From Candidatus Contendobacter odensis Run_B_J11 (GTDB taxonomy: Bacteria; Pseudomonadota; Gammaproteobacteria; Competibacterales; Competibacteraceae), in contig NZ_CBTK010000302.1 in the NCBI RefSeq assembly GCF_000531125.1, forward strand, positions 1 through 64,000: a stretch of 64,000 nt of DNA, given 5' to 3'. How positions within the stretch are numbered: position 1 is the first letter of the stretch; each line of letters starts with the position of its first letter. The notes beneath the pieces were generated by a model. It did not search any database. It saw only the letters and a list, made by a program, of their open reading frames with translations, and was not told the origin of the DNA. Shown here in pieces: positions 55,436-63,790 of this stretch. Made by a program: the position numbers and the translations under genes.

Positions 55436-56127
55436 TGAGCAACGCCTACATCTTTCCTAACGCCCGCCTGCTGATCTTCGTCAAGGCGCCGATTCCCGGT
55501 CGGGTCAAAACCCGGCTGGCGGGATCATTGGGTACTCGCGGCGCAGCGAAGCTCTATAAAGAACTGTTGCGGCGCACCTTGGCTATGGCTGATGCATCCC
55601 GGCTATGCCCGATTGAACTGTGGTGTGCGCCGGATTCGCGGCACGGTTTTTTCGTCGCCTGCCGGCGGAAGTACGGGATCAGATTGCGCCGGCAGTGTAC
55701 CGGCGATCTGGGTCAGCGAATGAACCATGCTCTGAACCGGACGCTGGCCGAAGGCAATCACGCCGTACTGATCGGCAGTGACTGCATTTCGCTGGGTATC
55801 GCGGAGTTGCGCGCCGCATTCGATCTGCTCGCCGCTGGACGGGACGCCGTGATTGGACCGGCGGCGGATGGGGGTTATGTGCTGGTTGGGCTGGGTCAGC
55901 GCTGTCCGGCCTTGTTCCGAGGCATCGCCTGGAGTACGCCCACCGTGCTGGCAACGACTCGCCGCCGGTTCAAGCGAGCGGGGGTGGACTGGGCGGAATT
56001 GCCGCTCGGCTGGGACGTTGACACCCCTACTGATCTGCGGCATCTGCGCCGAAATACTCGGTGGTATAGCGTTCCGCCCGCAGTTCCGGCGACCAGAAAT
56101 CCAGCGGCAGCCCTGCCTTCAGCTTGA
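55435..56127 (+). CDS. TIGR04282/DUF2064 glycosyltransferase-like protein
   Basis: A 230-residue nucleotidyl/glycosyltransferase-fold protein. Motifs: LLIFVKAPIPGRVKTRLAGSLG, LWCAPDSRHGFF, QCTGDLGQRMNHALNRTL, AVLIGSDCISLGIAELRAAFDLL, VIGPAADGGYVLVGL and GWDVDTPTDLRHL. The ATG overlaps the TGA of the previous gene (TGATG). Its last 100 bases overlap, on the opposite strand, the end of the AMMECR1 gene; the tail after DTPTDLRHL is probably not conserved. Confidence 0.88.
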   Translation: MSNAYIFPNARLLIFVKAPIPGRVKTRLAGSLGTRGAAKLYKELLRRTLAMADASRLCPIELWCAPDSRHGFFVACRRKYGIRLRRQCTGDLGQRMNHALNRTLAEGNHAVLIGSDCISLGIAELRAAFDLLAAGRDAVIGPAADGGYVLVGLGQRCPALFRGIAWSTPTVLATTRRRFKRAGVDWAELPLGWDVDTPTDLRHLRRNTRWYSVPPAVPATRNPAAALPSA

Positions 56128-56623
56128 GCTGGGTCAGGAACATATAGGGGTCGGGCAGGCTTTCCCATACTGCGGGCAAGAAGGTGGCGCGGTAGTTGTT
56201 GCAGTGCAGGATCAAACCGTCGATGCCCGGCCGCAATTGCGCCAGCAACTCCTCCTCCGATCCGAAATGCAGCGGCTCCGGTGGCGACAGCACCGAGAGG
56301 TGAAGATCCAGACTCGGAAACTCCTCTGGCCGCAGTCGGGGAAAACGCGGATCCTCGAAGGCCGCTGCGTAAGCATGGGCAGCGACATCCTGCACCAGCG
56401 GTTGATAGGCGGCGAGCGCGCCGATACAACCACGCAACTGGCCGCCGATTTCCAGAGTCACAAAGGTCGCCCGCAACGGTCGCAAGGCGGCGGGATAGTC
56501 GTCCGGATTTACCGCCAGCGCCTGACCCTGGCGCAAACCGTGCTGAATGGAGGCGCGGGCGACATCAAGCAGTGCGGCGCGGCTTGAATTCGAGAGGGAT
56601 TCAGTGGAAGACATAAGCGCCAT
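56027..56623 (-). CDS. AmmeMemoRadiSam system protein A (AMMECR1 domain)
   Basis: A 198-residue AMMECR1-fold protein: ATFVTLEIGGQLRGCIGALAAYQPLVQDVAAHAYAAAFEDPRFPRL, then LDLHLSVLSPPEPL, GIDGLILHCNNYRATFLPAVWESLPDPYMFLTQLKLKAG. The LRGCIG motif is invariant in the family. It sits next to a MEMO1-type gene (overlap 23 bases) and a radical SAM gene, the three-part AmmeMemoRadiSam set, whose substrate has not been established to my knowledge. Confidence 0.92.
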   Translation of the reverse strand: MALMSSTESLSNSSRAALLDVARASIQHGLRQGQALAVNPDDYPAALRPLRATFVTLEIGGQLRGCIGALAAYQPLVQDVAAHAYAAAFEDPRFPRLRPEEFPSLDLHLSVLSPPEPLHFGSEEELLAQLRPGIDGLILHCNNYRATFLPAVWESLPDPYMFLTQLKLKAGLPLDFWSPELRAERYTTEYFGADAADQ

Positions 56624-57389
56624 ATCCTACGACTTGATCGCGGGGGCCGGCGGTATCGCCGGAATTGCGCAGATCAATCGTTTCACCGTGCAGCGCCTTA
56701 CGCCGTGCGACCCACAGCAAACCGTTGACCGGATTGCGCCCGCAAGCCTGTTCGTAGCCGATGTCCTCGAAACGAAGCGCCTCGATGGCCTGCGAGGTGG
56801 CGCTGTCCAATATGTGGGCCGCCTGATAGCCGCGATAGTGGCTAAGGTCGGAACTGATTACAATGAGGGTTTCCGGCCCGCCCCACAGCGCTTCCAGTAC
56901 CGCACCGACCTCTTGTGGCTGGGCATCGCCGACCACCAGTGGCACCAGCTTGAACTCACTCAGCACCTCTTGCAGGAAGGGTAAATGCACCTCCAGGCTG
57001 TGTTCCTGAGCGTGAGCCTGCTCCAGTACACTGACGTTCGGCAGCTTACGCACTTGCTCGACCGCCGCCCGGTCTACTGGAACCTGGCCCAGCGGGGTGG
57101 CAAATGCCGCCATGCCGCTCACTGCGATGCCCCGGAAACCGACTCGGTGGCTAGGACCGAGCAGCACGACTCGATGGATCACCTCACGAGCGGTCTTCAG
57201 CCGGGCGTAGGCCGACGCCGCGATAGGCCCAGAGTAGATATAACCGGCGTGCGGAACGATGATGGCCTTGGGCGGCGGATCGTCCGCTGGTTCGACCCGG
57301 CTCAGAAATTGCCATACCTGCGTATGCAGTTCCTTAGCGTCGGCTGGATAAAACAACCCCGCTACGGCGGGTGTGCGTACTGTGTGCAT
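56601..57389 (-). CDS. AmmeMemoRadiSam system protein B (MEMO1 family)
   Basis: A 262-residue MEMO1-like protein from ATG 57389 (MHTVRTPAVAGLFYPAD). It shows IIVPHAGYIYSGPIAASAYARL, VVLLGPSHRVGFRGIAVS, EQAHAQEHSLEVHLPFLQEVL, LIVISSDLSHYRGYQAAHILD; the His/Asp/Cys-type positions of the iron-binding dioxygenase-like site are in HAGY, EHSLEVHLPF and SSDLSHY. An upstream extension to 57446 is less likely. Its start faces the radical SAM gene, 161 bp away, so the trio has a divergent promoter. Confidence 0.92.
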   Translation of the reverse strand: MHTVRTPAVAGLFYPADAKELHTQVWQFLSRVEPADDPPPKAIIVPHAGYIYSGPIAASAYARLKTAREVIHRVVLLGPSHRVGFRGIAVSGMAAFATPLGQVPVDRAAVEQVRKLPNVSVLEQAHAQEHSLEVHLPFLQEVLSEFKLVPLVVGDAQPQEVGAVLEALWGGPETLIVISSDLSHYRGYQAAHILDSATSQAIEALRFEDIGYEQACGRNPVNGLLWVARRKALHGETIDLRNSGDTAGPRDQVVGYGAYVFH

Positions 57390-57550
57390 AACGCCCTCCC
57401 GATGAGTTTGCCAACCTGGATGAAGCAGAGAGATTATAGAGCGCAACTTTGTCTAATAGCAGTCAAATAACCATAAATAACAGGGTAACCGGCAATGCTG
57501 CCCGCCGAACCTCGAATAATCAAGAGAGCCTTTACCAAGAGGAGGCCGCT

Positions 57551-58642
57551 TTGAACAAAACCACCGATTTTTATCCTACGAAATACTGGCACCTGCTTGA
57601 CGATGGCCGGGTTCAGTGCGATGTCTGCCCGCGCTTCTGCAAGCTCCACGAAGGCCAGCAAGGGCTGTGCTTTGTGCGTGGTCGCCACGGCGACCAGATC
57701 AGGCTGACCAGTTACGGCCGATCCAGCGGTTTCTGTATCGATCCGATTGAAAAAAAGCCGCTGAATCATTTCCTTCCGGGTACTCCCGTATTGTCATTCG
57801 GCACTGCGGGTTGCAATTTGGCCTGCAAGTTTTGCCAAAATTGGGATATGAGTAAATCTCGGGAAATGGATACTTTGGCCGATGAAGCTTCGCCGCTGAA
57901 ACTGGCGCGGGTAGCCCATGAGTTGGGTTGCCGCAGTATGGCGTATACCTACAATGATCCAGTGATTTTCATGGAATATGCGATGGATGTCGCTATTGCC
58001 TGCCGGGAATACGGGATCAAGTCAGTAGCGGTCACCGCCGGTTATATGAGTGATGAACCGCGCCGGGAATTCTTCAGTTACATGGATGCTGCTAATGTAG
58101 ACCTCAAGGCGTTTAGCGAAGCGTTTTACTGGAAAATTTGCGGAGGCCACTTGCAACCAGTACTGGATACGCTGATCTACCTCAAGCGTGAAACCCAAGT
58201 CTGGTTCGAGATTACCACTCTGCTGATTCCCGGCGAGAACGACTCTGACCCCGAACTGGAGGCGCTGACTCAGTGGGTGGTGGAAAATTTGGGGCCAGAA
58301 GTGCCAATTCACTTCACTGCTTTTCATCCGGATTGGAAGATGCTGAACCATTCGCCGACTCCACTTTCAACCCTGATCCGGGCGCGGCGAATTGCCATCA
58401 AGAATGGCATCCGCTATGCCTACACCGGCAATATGCACGACGAGAAAGGAGGCAGCACCTACTGCCATCAGTGCGGCCAGCTATTGATTGGCCGTGACTG
58501 GTACACCCTCGGTGTTTGGAATTTAACTGCTGATGGTTTTTGCAATGCCTGCGGCACTGCCTGCGCTGGAGTATTCGAGGCAAAGCCGGGGACTTGGGGT
58601 GCGCGTCGCCGCCCGGTGCGGCTGCGGCAGTATGCCGATTGA
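57551..58642 (+). CDS. amrS: AmmeMemoRadiSam system radical SAM enzyme
   Basis: A 363-residue radical SAM protein. The cluster motif is CNLACKFC (C-x3-C-x2-C, in GTAGCNLACKFCQNWDMSKS), with an N-terminal Cys-rich part (CDVCPRFCKLHEGQQGLCFVR) and C-terminal cysteines (YCHQCGQLL, FCNACGTACAG) that could carry further metal sites. I choose TTG 57551 because AGAGGAGG lies just before it; the frame stays open to another TTG at 57449 with no such site. It is divergent from the MEMO/AMMECR1 pair. The product of the system is unknown. Confidence 0.92.
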   Translation: MNKTTDFYPTKYWHLLDDGRVQCDVCPRFCKLHEGQQGLCFVRGRHGDQIRLTSYGRSSGFCIDPIEKKPLNHFLPGTPVLSFGTAGCNLACKFCQNWDMSKSREMDTLADEASPLKLARVAHELGCRSMAYTYNDPVIFMEYAMDVAIACREYGIKSVAVTAGYMSDEPRREFFSYMDAANVDLKAFSEAFYWKICGGHLQPVLDTLIYLKRETQVWFEITTLLIPGENDSDPELEALTQWVVENLGPEVPIHFTAFHPDWKMLNHSPTPLSTLIRARRIAIKNGIRYAYTGNMHDEKGGSTYCHQCGQLLIGRDWYTLGVWNLTADGFCNACGTACAGVFEAKPGTWGARRRPVRLRQYAD

Positions 58643-58676
58643 TGAGCCTTTCCCTGACGCACTGCACTCATCCACG

Positions 58677-59504
58677 ATGCTGAGTTATCGCCACGCCTTC
58701 CACGCCGGCAACTATGCCGACGTGTTCAAACACGTCCTGCTGGTGCAATTGATCCGCGCCCTGCAACGCAAAGATAAGCCGTTTTGCCTGCTCGATACTC
58801 ACGCCGGAGCCGGTCGCTATGATCTGCACTCGGTATCGGCGCAAAAGAATCGTGAATTTGTGGACGGTATTAGCCGCTTGTGGGATCAAACCGGACTGAG
58901 TACGGAGCTGGCCGAGTATGTGACCCAGGTGCGGGCACTGAATCCAAATGGAGCGTTGCGTTACTACCCCGGTTCTCCACGCATTGCGCGTAATCTACTC
59001 CGTCCTGCTGACCGGCTGGTTCTGACGGAACGGCATCCCACTGATCATGCTACGCTCAAAGCTGAGTTCACCGGTGATCGCCAAGTCGCGGTGCATCATC
59101 AGGATGGTTACACGGCACTGAAGGCGTTCCTGCCGCCACCTGAGCGGCGCGGCTTGGTATTCATCGATCCGTCTTTTGAACTCAAGGATGAATTCGACCG
59201 GTTGATTGCGGCGGTTCAGCTTATTCATCGGCGCTGGGCGAGCGGTATTATCGCGATTTGGTATCCCATTCTCGACCGTGCGCCCAGTCTGCGCTGGCAA
59301 CAGACTCTGAAAAATTTGGGGATTCCGGCAATGCTGTGCGCAGAATTGGGACTCTATCCTTATGACACGCCTTTTGGTTTGCACGGTAATGGCATGATGA
59401 TTATTAACCCGCCGTGGCAATTAGACGAAACCCTAGGCCGTTTACTGCCAGAATTGCTACAAAAGTTGCGCGTTGGCAATGACGGACAAACCCGGTTGGA
59501 GTGA
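58677..59504 (+). CDS. rlmJ: 23S rRNA (adenine(2030)-N6)-methyltransferase RlmJ
   Basis: A 275-residue methyltransferase from ATG 58677 (MLSYRHAFHAGNYADVFKHVLLVQLIRAL). Motif X/I segments are FCLLDTHAGAGRYDL; the catalytic motif IV is FIDPSFELKDEF, where E. coli has DPPY, so the usual Pro and Tyr are Ser and Phe. NPPWQLDETL lies near the C-terminus. It methylates A2030 of 23S rRNA. A longer frame from 58533 overlaps the previous gene and is rejected. Confidence 0.9.
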   Translation: MLSYRHAFHAGNYADVFKHVLLVQLIRALQRKDKPFCLLDTHAGAGRYDLHSVSAQKNREFVDGISRLWDQTGLSTELAEYVTQVRALNPNGALRYYPGSPRIARNLLRPADRLVLTERHPTDHATLKAEFTGDRQVAVHHQDGYTALKAFLPPPERRGLVFIDPSFELKDEFDRLIAAVQLIHRRWASGIIAIWYPILDRAPSLRWQQTLKNLGIPAMLCAELGLYPYDTPFGLHGNGMMIINPPWQLDETLGRLLPELLQKLRVGNDGQTRLE

Positions 59505-59507
59505 TAG

Positions 59508-62270
59508 TTATTCGCCCTCCACCACCACCCGATTCCGTCCTCGTTCCTTGGCTTGATAGAGGGCGGCGTCGGCTCGGATCAACAGCGCCATCGCGTCGGT
59601 TGCCTCCGATTCCGCTGCCGCCACCCCGATAGAGACCGTAATGGTGGGCAACTCGCCATCCCGGTAGCGTAAGTGCAATTGCATGATGGCTTGTCGCACT
59701 GTATCAAGTCGAGTCCGCGCATCGGCCAGAGACGAACCTGGCATCACCACGGTCAATTCCTCGCCACCGTAGCGACAGGCCATGTCACTGGTGCGCAAGG
59801 ATTGATGCAGCGCCAGACCCACCTGTTGCAACACCTGATCGCCGGCATCGTGGCCGTAGCCATCGTTGAAGCGCTTGAAATGATCCAGATCCAGCATGGC
59901 GACGGCGAGCGGCTCGCCGCTGCGCTGGCAGCGACTCAGTTCGCGCGGCAGGGTTTCGTCGAGATAGCGCCGGTTGAACAGGCCGGTGAGCGGGTCGCGA
60001 ATCGCCTGTTCCCGCAGCGCCTCCTGCATCCGGTTGCGGTCAGTGATGTCGGTCAGGATCGCGATAAAGCCTCGCACCTGACCCTGTTCGTCACGGCGGT
60101 AAGTCCAATCCACCTGCACATCGAAGACGTTGCCATCGATACGACGCTGTTTCGTGTAGTAGGTCGTAGATGGCGGCTGGTCGCGAACCAAAAATTGCGC
60201 ATAGTTGCACAGAGATCCCTGTTTGGTCTCGTTCGCCAAAAACTCCCAGATGAACCGCCCAACCACACTCTTTCCCTCCCCGCAGCCATATAGATGTTCC
60301 AACGCCGGGTTGGCAAAGATCACACGGCCCGTCAGGTCGCTTTCCAGCACCCCGTAGGGCAGCAAATCCACCAGGGTGCGGAATCGGGACTCGCTCTCGC
60401 GCATGGCGAATTCGGCCTGCTTGCGGTCGGTGATGTCGCGGGCGAAGCCCACCGTGCCAATGATTCGTCCTTCCAGGCGCACCGGCGCTTTGTAGGTCTC
60501 GAACCAGCGGTATGGCTGGTCGGTGTGCTTGATCAGTTCCTCCGCATGCTTCGTCCGGTTGCTGTCCAGCACCTCCCGGTCGTCGGCCTGATAGACCTCG
60601 GCCAGATCGGCGGGCCAGGCATCCCGGTCGTTCAGACCGATCAGGGCATCGGACGAGTCGAAGCCGCAGGCGTGTGCATAAAAGACATTAACGGCCAGAA
60701 AACGGCTTTCCTGATCCTTCAGCCAGACCATGAACGGGAAGTTGTCGAGCACGGCGCGTTGATATTCCGAATAAATCCGCAGTTTTTCTTCCGCCTGTTT
60801 GCGCTCGGTGATAGCGGTGTGCGCGATGACGGCCCCGCCCTCCTCTGTATCCAAGGGGGTTGTCCGCATGATGAACCAGCGTTGTTCATGCGGCGCGTGG
60901 CAGGGGTATTCGAGGGTAAAAATCGGCTGCCGGCCAGCCAGCACCGCCTCAATGCCGTCACGGGCGGCCAACGCCTCTTCCAACTGTTCGCCGCTGGCCG
61001 CCTGCTGACAGACCGCCAGGTAATTGGTGCCGACACCGGTGCGTTGGGCCGGTTTGCCGGGTTCGGTTTCGTTCGTCAGCGCTAAGCGCCGCCAAGCTTC
61101 GTTGACCGCCACGATCACGCCGTCGCCATCCAGCACGGCGATGTTGGCATCAATCGAATCCAGAATGGCGCGCTTGAATTCATCGCTTTGCGCGATCTTG
61201 ATCAGCGCCTTCTGGAGTTCTTCCGTCCGCGCTTGAACCTGCGCCTCCAGATTTTCCTGAGCCTGTCGCAGAGATGCCACCATCGCGTTGAAGGAAATCG
61301 CCAGTTCACCTACCTCGTCGGTGCGATTAACTCGCGCCAAACCGGCGGTCGAACCCTCGGCGGCGATCTGGCGTGCGGTGTGATTCAGAATCAGCAAGGG
61401 TTCGGCCAGCCGGTGCGCCAATCGTTGCGACAGCGCCAGGGCCAGCAAAGCCAGGGCCAGCGTCCCCAGGCCGTAGCCCAACAGCAGAGTCTCAAGACCC
61501 GTGAGCCGGGTGGAATGCTCGTGGAGGACCAGCGTCAGCCCGGCGGCGGCGAACGGCCCGGCAGCAAACAAGGGGTGGGCGGGCGGCTTGTCGGGTGATT
61601 CCGGGTAGGCTCCGGTGGCGAAATCAAGCGTTCCATCAGGAGAACGAAGCATCAGGATCGCGTTCGGTCCCGCCAGATCTTTTTCAGTGACCAGCGCCTG
61701 CAAGTCCAGGGTGGCGAGAATATAGCCTTCGGTGTGGCCGGTTCCGGGATAGAACACCGGCTGGAACAGCACCAAGTGCGGTTTTTGTTCGATGGCGACG
61801 ATGACGGCCTGTGGTTGCTCTGCGTCAATGACGGCCTGGTGTTGCGGTAGATGGGTCAAGCAACCGACCGGGTGCAGTTTCTGCTGAGCCAGCAGCGTCC
61901 CCTCGAAATCGCACAGCGCCAAGCTATGGGGTTCGGCAAGGGGAAAGTGGTAATAAGCGAAGAAAGGTAGCAGATAGATGTTGCGCCCCTTGGAATCGAG
62001 CAGGGCGGTAGCCACTATAGAATTTTTTGATAGATCCTGGGTGTGACGCACGAAGATATCCACTTTGTTATCCAGGCGCGCCACAATCCGGTCAAGCCGA
62101 TTTTCAAGCTCGACGCGCTGGTACTGGTGGATGATCCAGAGGGTCGCCGTGAACGATAGGCCGCCAAAGATTAGGCTGATGCTGAGAATCGCTGCAACGG
62201 AATAGGCGGCGATGCGGCGCTCCAGCCGGCGATAAATCCAGTCGCGCCCTTGTTGCAGCCAAGTGCCCAT
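59508..62270 (-). CDS. Membrane sensor diguanylate cyclase (HAMP-PAS-GGDEF)
   Basis: A 920-residue protein. An N-terminal membrane helix (AAYSVAAILSISLIFGGLSFTATLW), an extracytoplasmic ligand domain of Cache shape (about 50-265), a second helix (LLLGYGLGTLALALLALALS), HAMP (about 285-340), three PAS domains (about 365-480, 500-620, 630-755), and a C-terminal GGDEF domain whose site reads YGGEELTVVM (GGEEL at 835-839), an active variant. There is no EAL domain. It follows the periplasmic binding protein gene by 12 bp, so it probably senses a ligand delivered by that protein and makes c-di-GMP. Confidence 0.9.
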   Translation of the reverse strand: MGTWLQQGRDWIYRRLERRIAAYSVAAILSISLIFGGLSFTATLWIIHQYQRVELENRLDRIVARLDNKVDIFVRHTQDLSKNSIVATALLDSKGRNIYLLPFFAYYHFPLAEPHSLALCDFEGTLLAQQKLHPVGCLTHLPQHQAVIDAEQPQAVIVAIEQKPHLVLFQPVFYPGTGHTEGYILATLDLQALVTEKDLAGPNAILMLRSPDGTLDFATGAYPESPDKPPAHPLFAAGPFAAAGLTLVLHEHSTRLTGLETLLLGYGLGTLALALLALALSQRLAHRLAEPLLILNHTARQIAAEGSTAGLARVNRTDEVGELAISFNAMVASLRQAQENLEAQVQARTEELQKALIKIAQSDEFKRAILDSIDANIAVLDGDGVIVAVNEAWRRLALTNETEPGKPAQRTGVGTNYLAVCQQAASGEQLEEALAARDGIEAVLAGRQPIFTLEYPCHAPHEQRWFIMRTTPLDTEEGGAVIAHTAITERKQAEEKLRIYSEYQRAVLDNFPFMVWLKDQESRFLAVNVFYAHACGFDSSDALIGLNDRDAWPADLAEVYQADDREVLDSNRTKHAEELIKHTDQPYRWFETYKAPVRLEGRIIGTVGFARDITDRKQAEFAMRESESRFRTLVDLLPYGVLESDLTGRVIFANPALEHLYGCGEGKSVVGRFIWEFLANETKQGSLCNYAQFLVRDQPPSTTYYTKQRRIDGNVFDVQVDWTYRRDEQGQVRGFIAILTDITDRNRMQEALREQAIRDPLTGLFNRRYLDETLPRELSRCQRSGEPLAVAMLDLDHFKRFNDGYGHDAGDQVLQQVGLALHQSLRTSDMACRYGGEELTVVMPGSSLADARTRLDTVRQAIMQLHLRYRDGELPTITVSIGVAAAESEATDAMALLIRADAALYQAKERGRNRVVVEGE

Positions 62271-62282
62271 AGCCCATCCGCG

Positions 62283-63458
62283 TTATTTCGAGTCGATGCG
62301 GATAATAGCCCCATCCTCGGCGTAGCGCGCCATGAAAACCTCCTGCGGCGATAACGCCTCATGCCGGTCGGAGGTAAAAGGCTGCGGGTAGGTTTTAACC
62401 AGACCGGCGTAATCCGTTACTTTTTCCAGCGCGTCGCGAATAGCGCTCCGGTCAGTGGAGCCGGCGATCTGGATGGCGCGCGCCAGGATCTGGACCAGAT
62501 CGTAGGCGTGAGCAACTCCAACCGGGGACAGGATGCGCCGGGGACTGTCCACGCCATAATGCCGGGCGTCTTGCACCACCCGTTGCGCCACCGGGTCATG
62601 GGCGCCGATAAAGGAATAGGTCTGCACCACGGCAAGGTCGACTTCCTTGAGGGCCGGCCCGGCATTCTGAAAGAGATTCCCCCCGGTGATTCCCCAAGCC
62701 GCGAAGATCGGCAGGCGCTGCTCTCTTGGTAGCGCTGCGATTTCCTTGATAAAAATAACGCCTTCCCGCTCATTGCTGACAAAGAGCACCCCTTCCGCGC
62801 CGGCTTTTCTGAGCGCCTGATATTGATCCAACAGGGAGTTGTCGCCCCAATTAAACCATTGCACATCGACAAGGGTAAATTGGGAATCGGTCTGCCTCAG
62901 CGTTTCAGCCGCTTTAAGGTTGCTGCGTCCCCATTCGGTGTTGGGCACGAGTATGCCGATCTTGCGTATGCCGCGCTGCTCGGCATGGCGAATCATGACC
63001 TGCACGGCCCAAGTGTCCCGGAGCGACAGGCGAAAAATATAATTCGGTCGGAAATCATGCGCGGTGATGGGATCGGCGGCAGCCCAGGGATCGAGCAGCG
63101 GGAGCTTGAGCTGGTGAATATCGGGGATCGCTTCGACCACCACCGGGCTGTACCTGCCGCAGAGTATGGCAACAACATTGGGATCGGCGGCCAATTCATG
63201 CAGATTTTTGATAAAGCGCGCCGGTACCGAGTGGTCGTCTTTTTCCACCAGAGCCAGCAGGCGACCGCCTAAAACGCCACCGCCTGCGTTGATTTCGTCC
63301 ACCGCGATCTGCGCGCCCAAGCGGATCGCTTGCGCCGAGGTGCTGCCAACAACTCCGAACTCGGCGTCGATGCCGATCAGCACCGGCGGGAGATCGGCCC
63401 GTGTACCGGTGGCAATGATGAGCAGGAAAAGGCAAAAGAGGGTACGAATGGTCATCAT
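62283..63458 (-). CDS. Periplasmic branched-chain-type solute-binding protein
   Basis: A 391-residue type I periplasmic binding protein (Leu/Ile/Val-binding family). The signal peptide (MMTIRTLFCLFLLIIATGTRA) ends near DLPPVLIGIDAEFGVVGSTS; then AQAIRLGAQIAVDEINAGGGVLGGRLLALVEKDDH, VVAILCGRYSPVVVEAIPDIHQLKLPLLDPWAAADP, and AHAYDLVQILARAIQIAG. ATG 63458 is preferred; a TTG at 63473 is upstream. No ABC permease or ATPase gene is here; the partner gene is the diguanylate cyclase, so the protein looks like a sensor co-receptor. The ligand is unknown. Confidence 0.88.
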   Translation of the reverse strand: MMTIRTLFCLFLLIIATGTRADLPPVLIGIDAEFGVVGSTSAQAIRLGAQIAVDEINAGGGVLGGRLLALVEKDDHSVPARFIKNLHELAADPNVVAILCGRYSPVVVEAIPDIHQLKLPLLDPWAAADPITAHDFRPNYIFRLSLRDTWAVQVMIRHAEQRGIRKIGILVPNTEWGRSNLKAAETLRQTDSQFTLVDVQWFNWGDNSLLDQYQALRKAGAEGVLFVSNEREGVIFIKEIAALPREQRLPIFAAWGITGGNLFQNAGPALKEVDLAVVQTYSFIGAHDPVAQRVVQDARHYGVDSPRRILSPVGVAHAYDLVQILARAIQIAGSTDRSAIRDALEKVTDYAGLVKTYPQPFTSDRHEALSPQEVFMARYAEDGAIIRIDSK

Positions 63459-63556
63459 GGGCTTCGCTTCCAAAAAGGCTGCAAATGCGCAAGGGAATGA
63501 CGAGGAAAATTCACATATCCACCTGCTTTTAGGCCATGAATCCTGCCACCTATGCA

Positions 63557-63586
63557 GTAGGAGTGCGGCTTGAAGGTCGCTCCTAC
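63557..63586. repeat. Short REP-like palindrome
   Basis: GTAGGAGTGCGGCTTGAAGG followed by TCGCTCCTAC: outer arms GTAGGAGYG and CGCTCCTAC pair. Related to the element at 24263-24313. Confidence 0.7.
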
Positions 63587-63594
63587 CATATGGC

Positions 63595-63647
63595 GTAGCA
63601 CGGGCTTCCAGCCCGTGAACTGAACACGGGCTGGAAGCCCGTGCTAC
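63595..63647. repeat. 53-bp perfect inverted repeat element, second copy
   Basis: 23-base arms beginning GTAGCACGGGCTTCCAGCCC, exactly complementary, around AACTGAA. Same length and spacer type as 39577-39629. Confidence 0.9.
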
Positions 63648-63790
63648 GCCTCTGGTTCAAACCCTATTGAGAAATGGTATTCCCTTCAACCCCAGAACTT
63701 TGGATGCGGCAATGCCGGATTGGCTAGAATCACGACTGCTGCTGAAAATAACGATTCATCTGCACATTACCCTCATTGGGAGAACCTGCT
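63648..63790. other. Intergenic end of the 63459-63790 gap
   Basis: The 330-bp gap contains the two repeats listed separately. The remainder has no convincing frame; GGGAG at 63778-63782 is a plausible ribosome binding site for the following gene. Confidence 0.4.
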
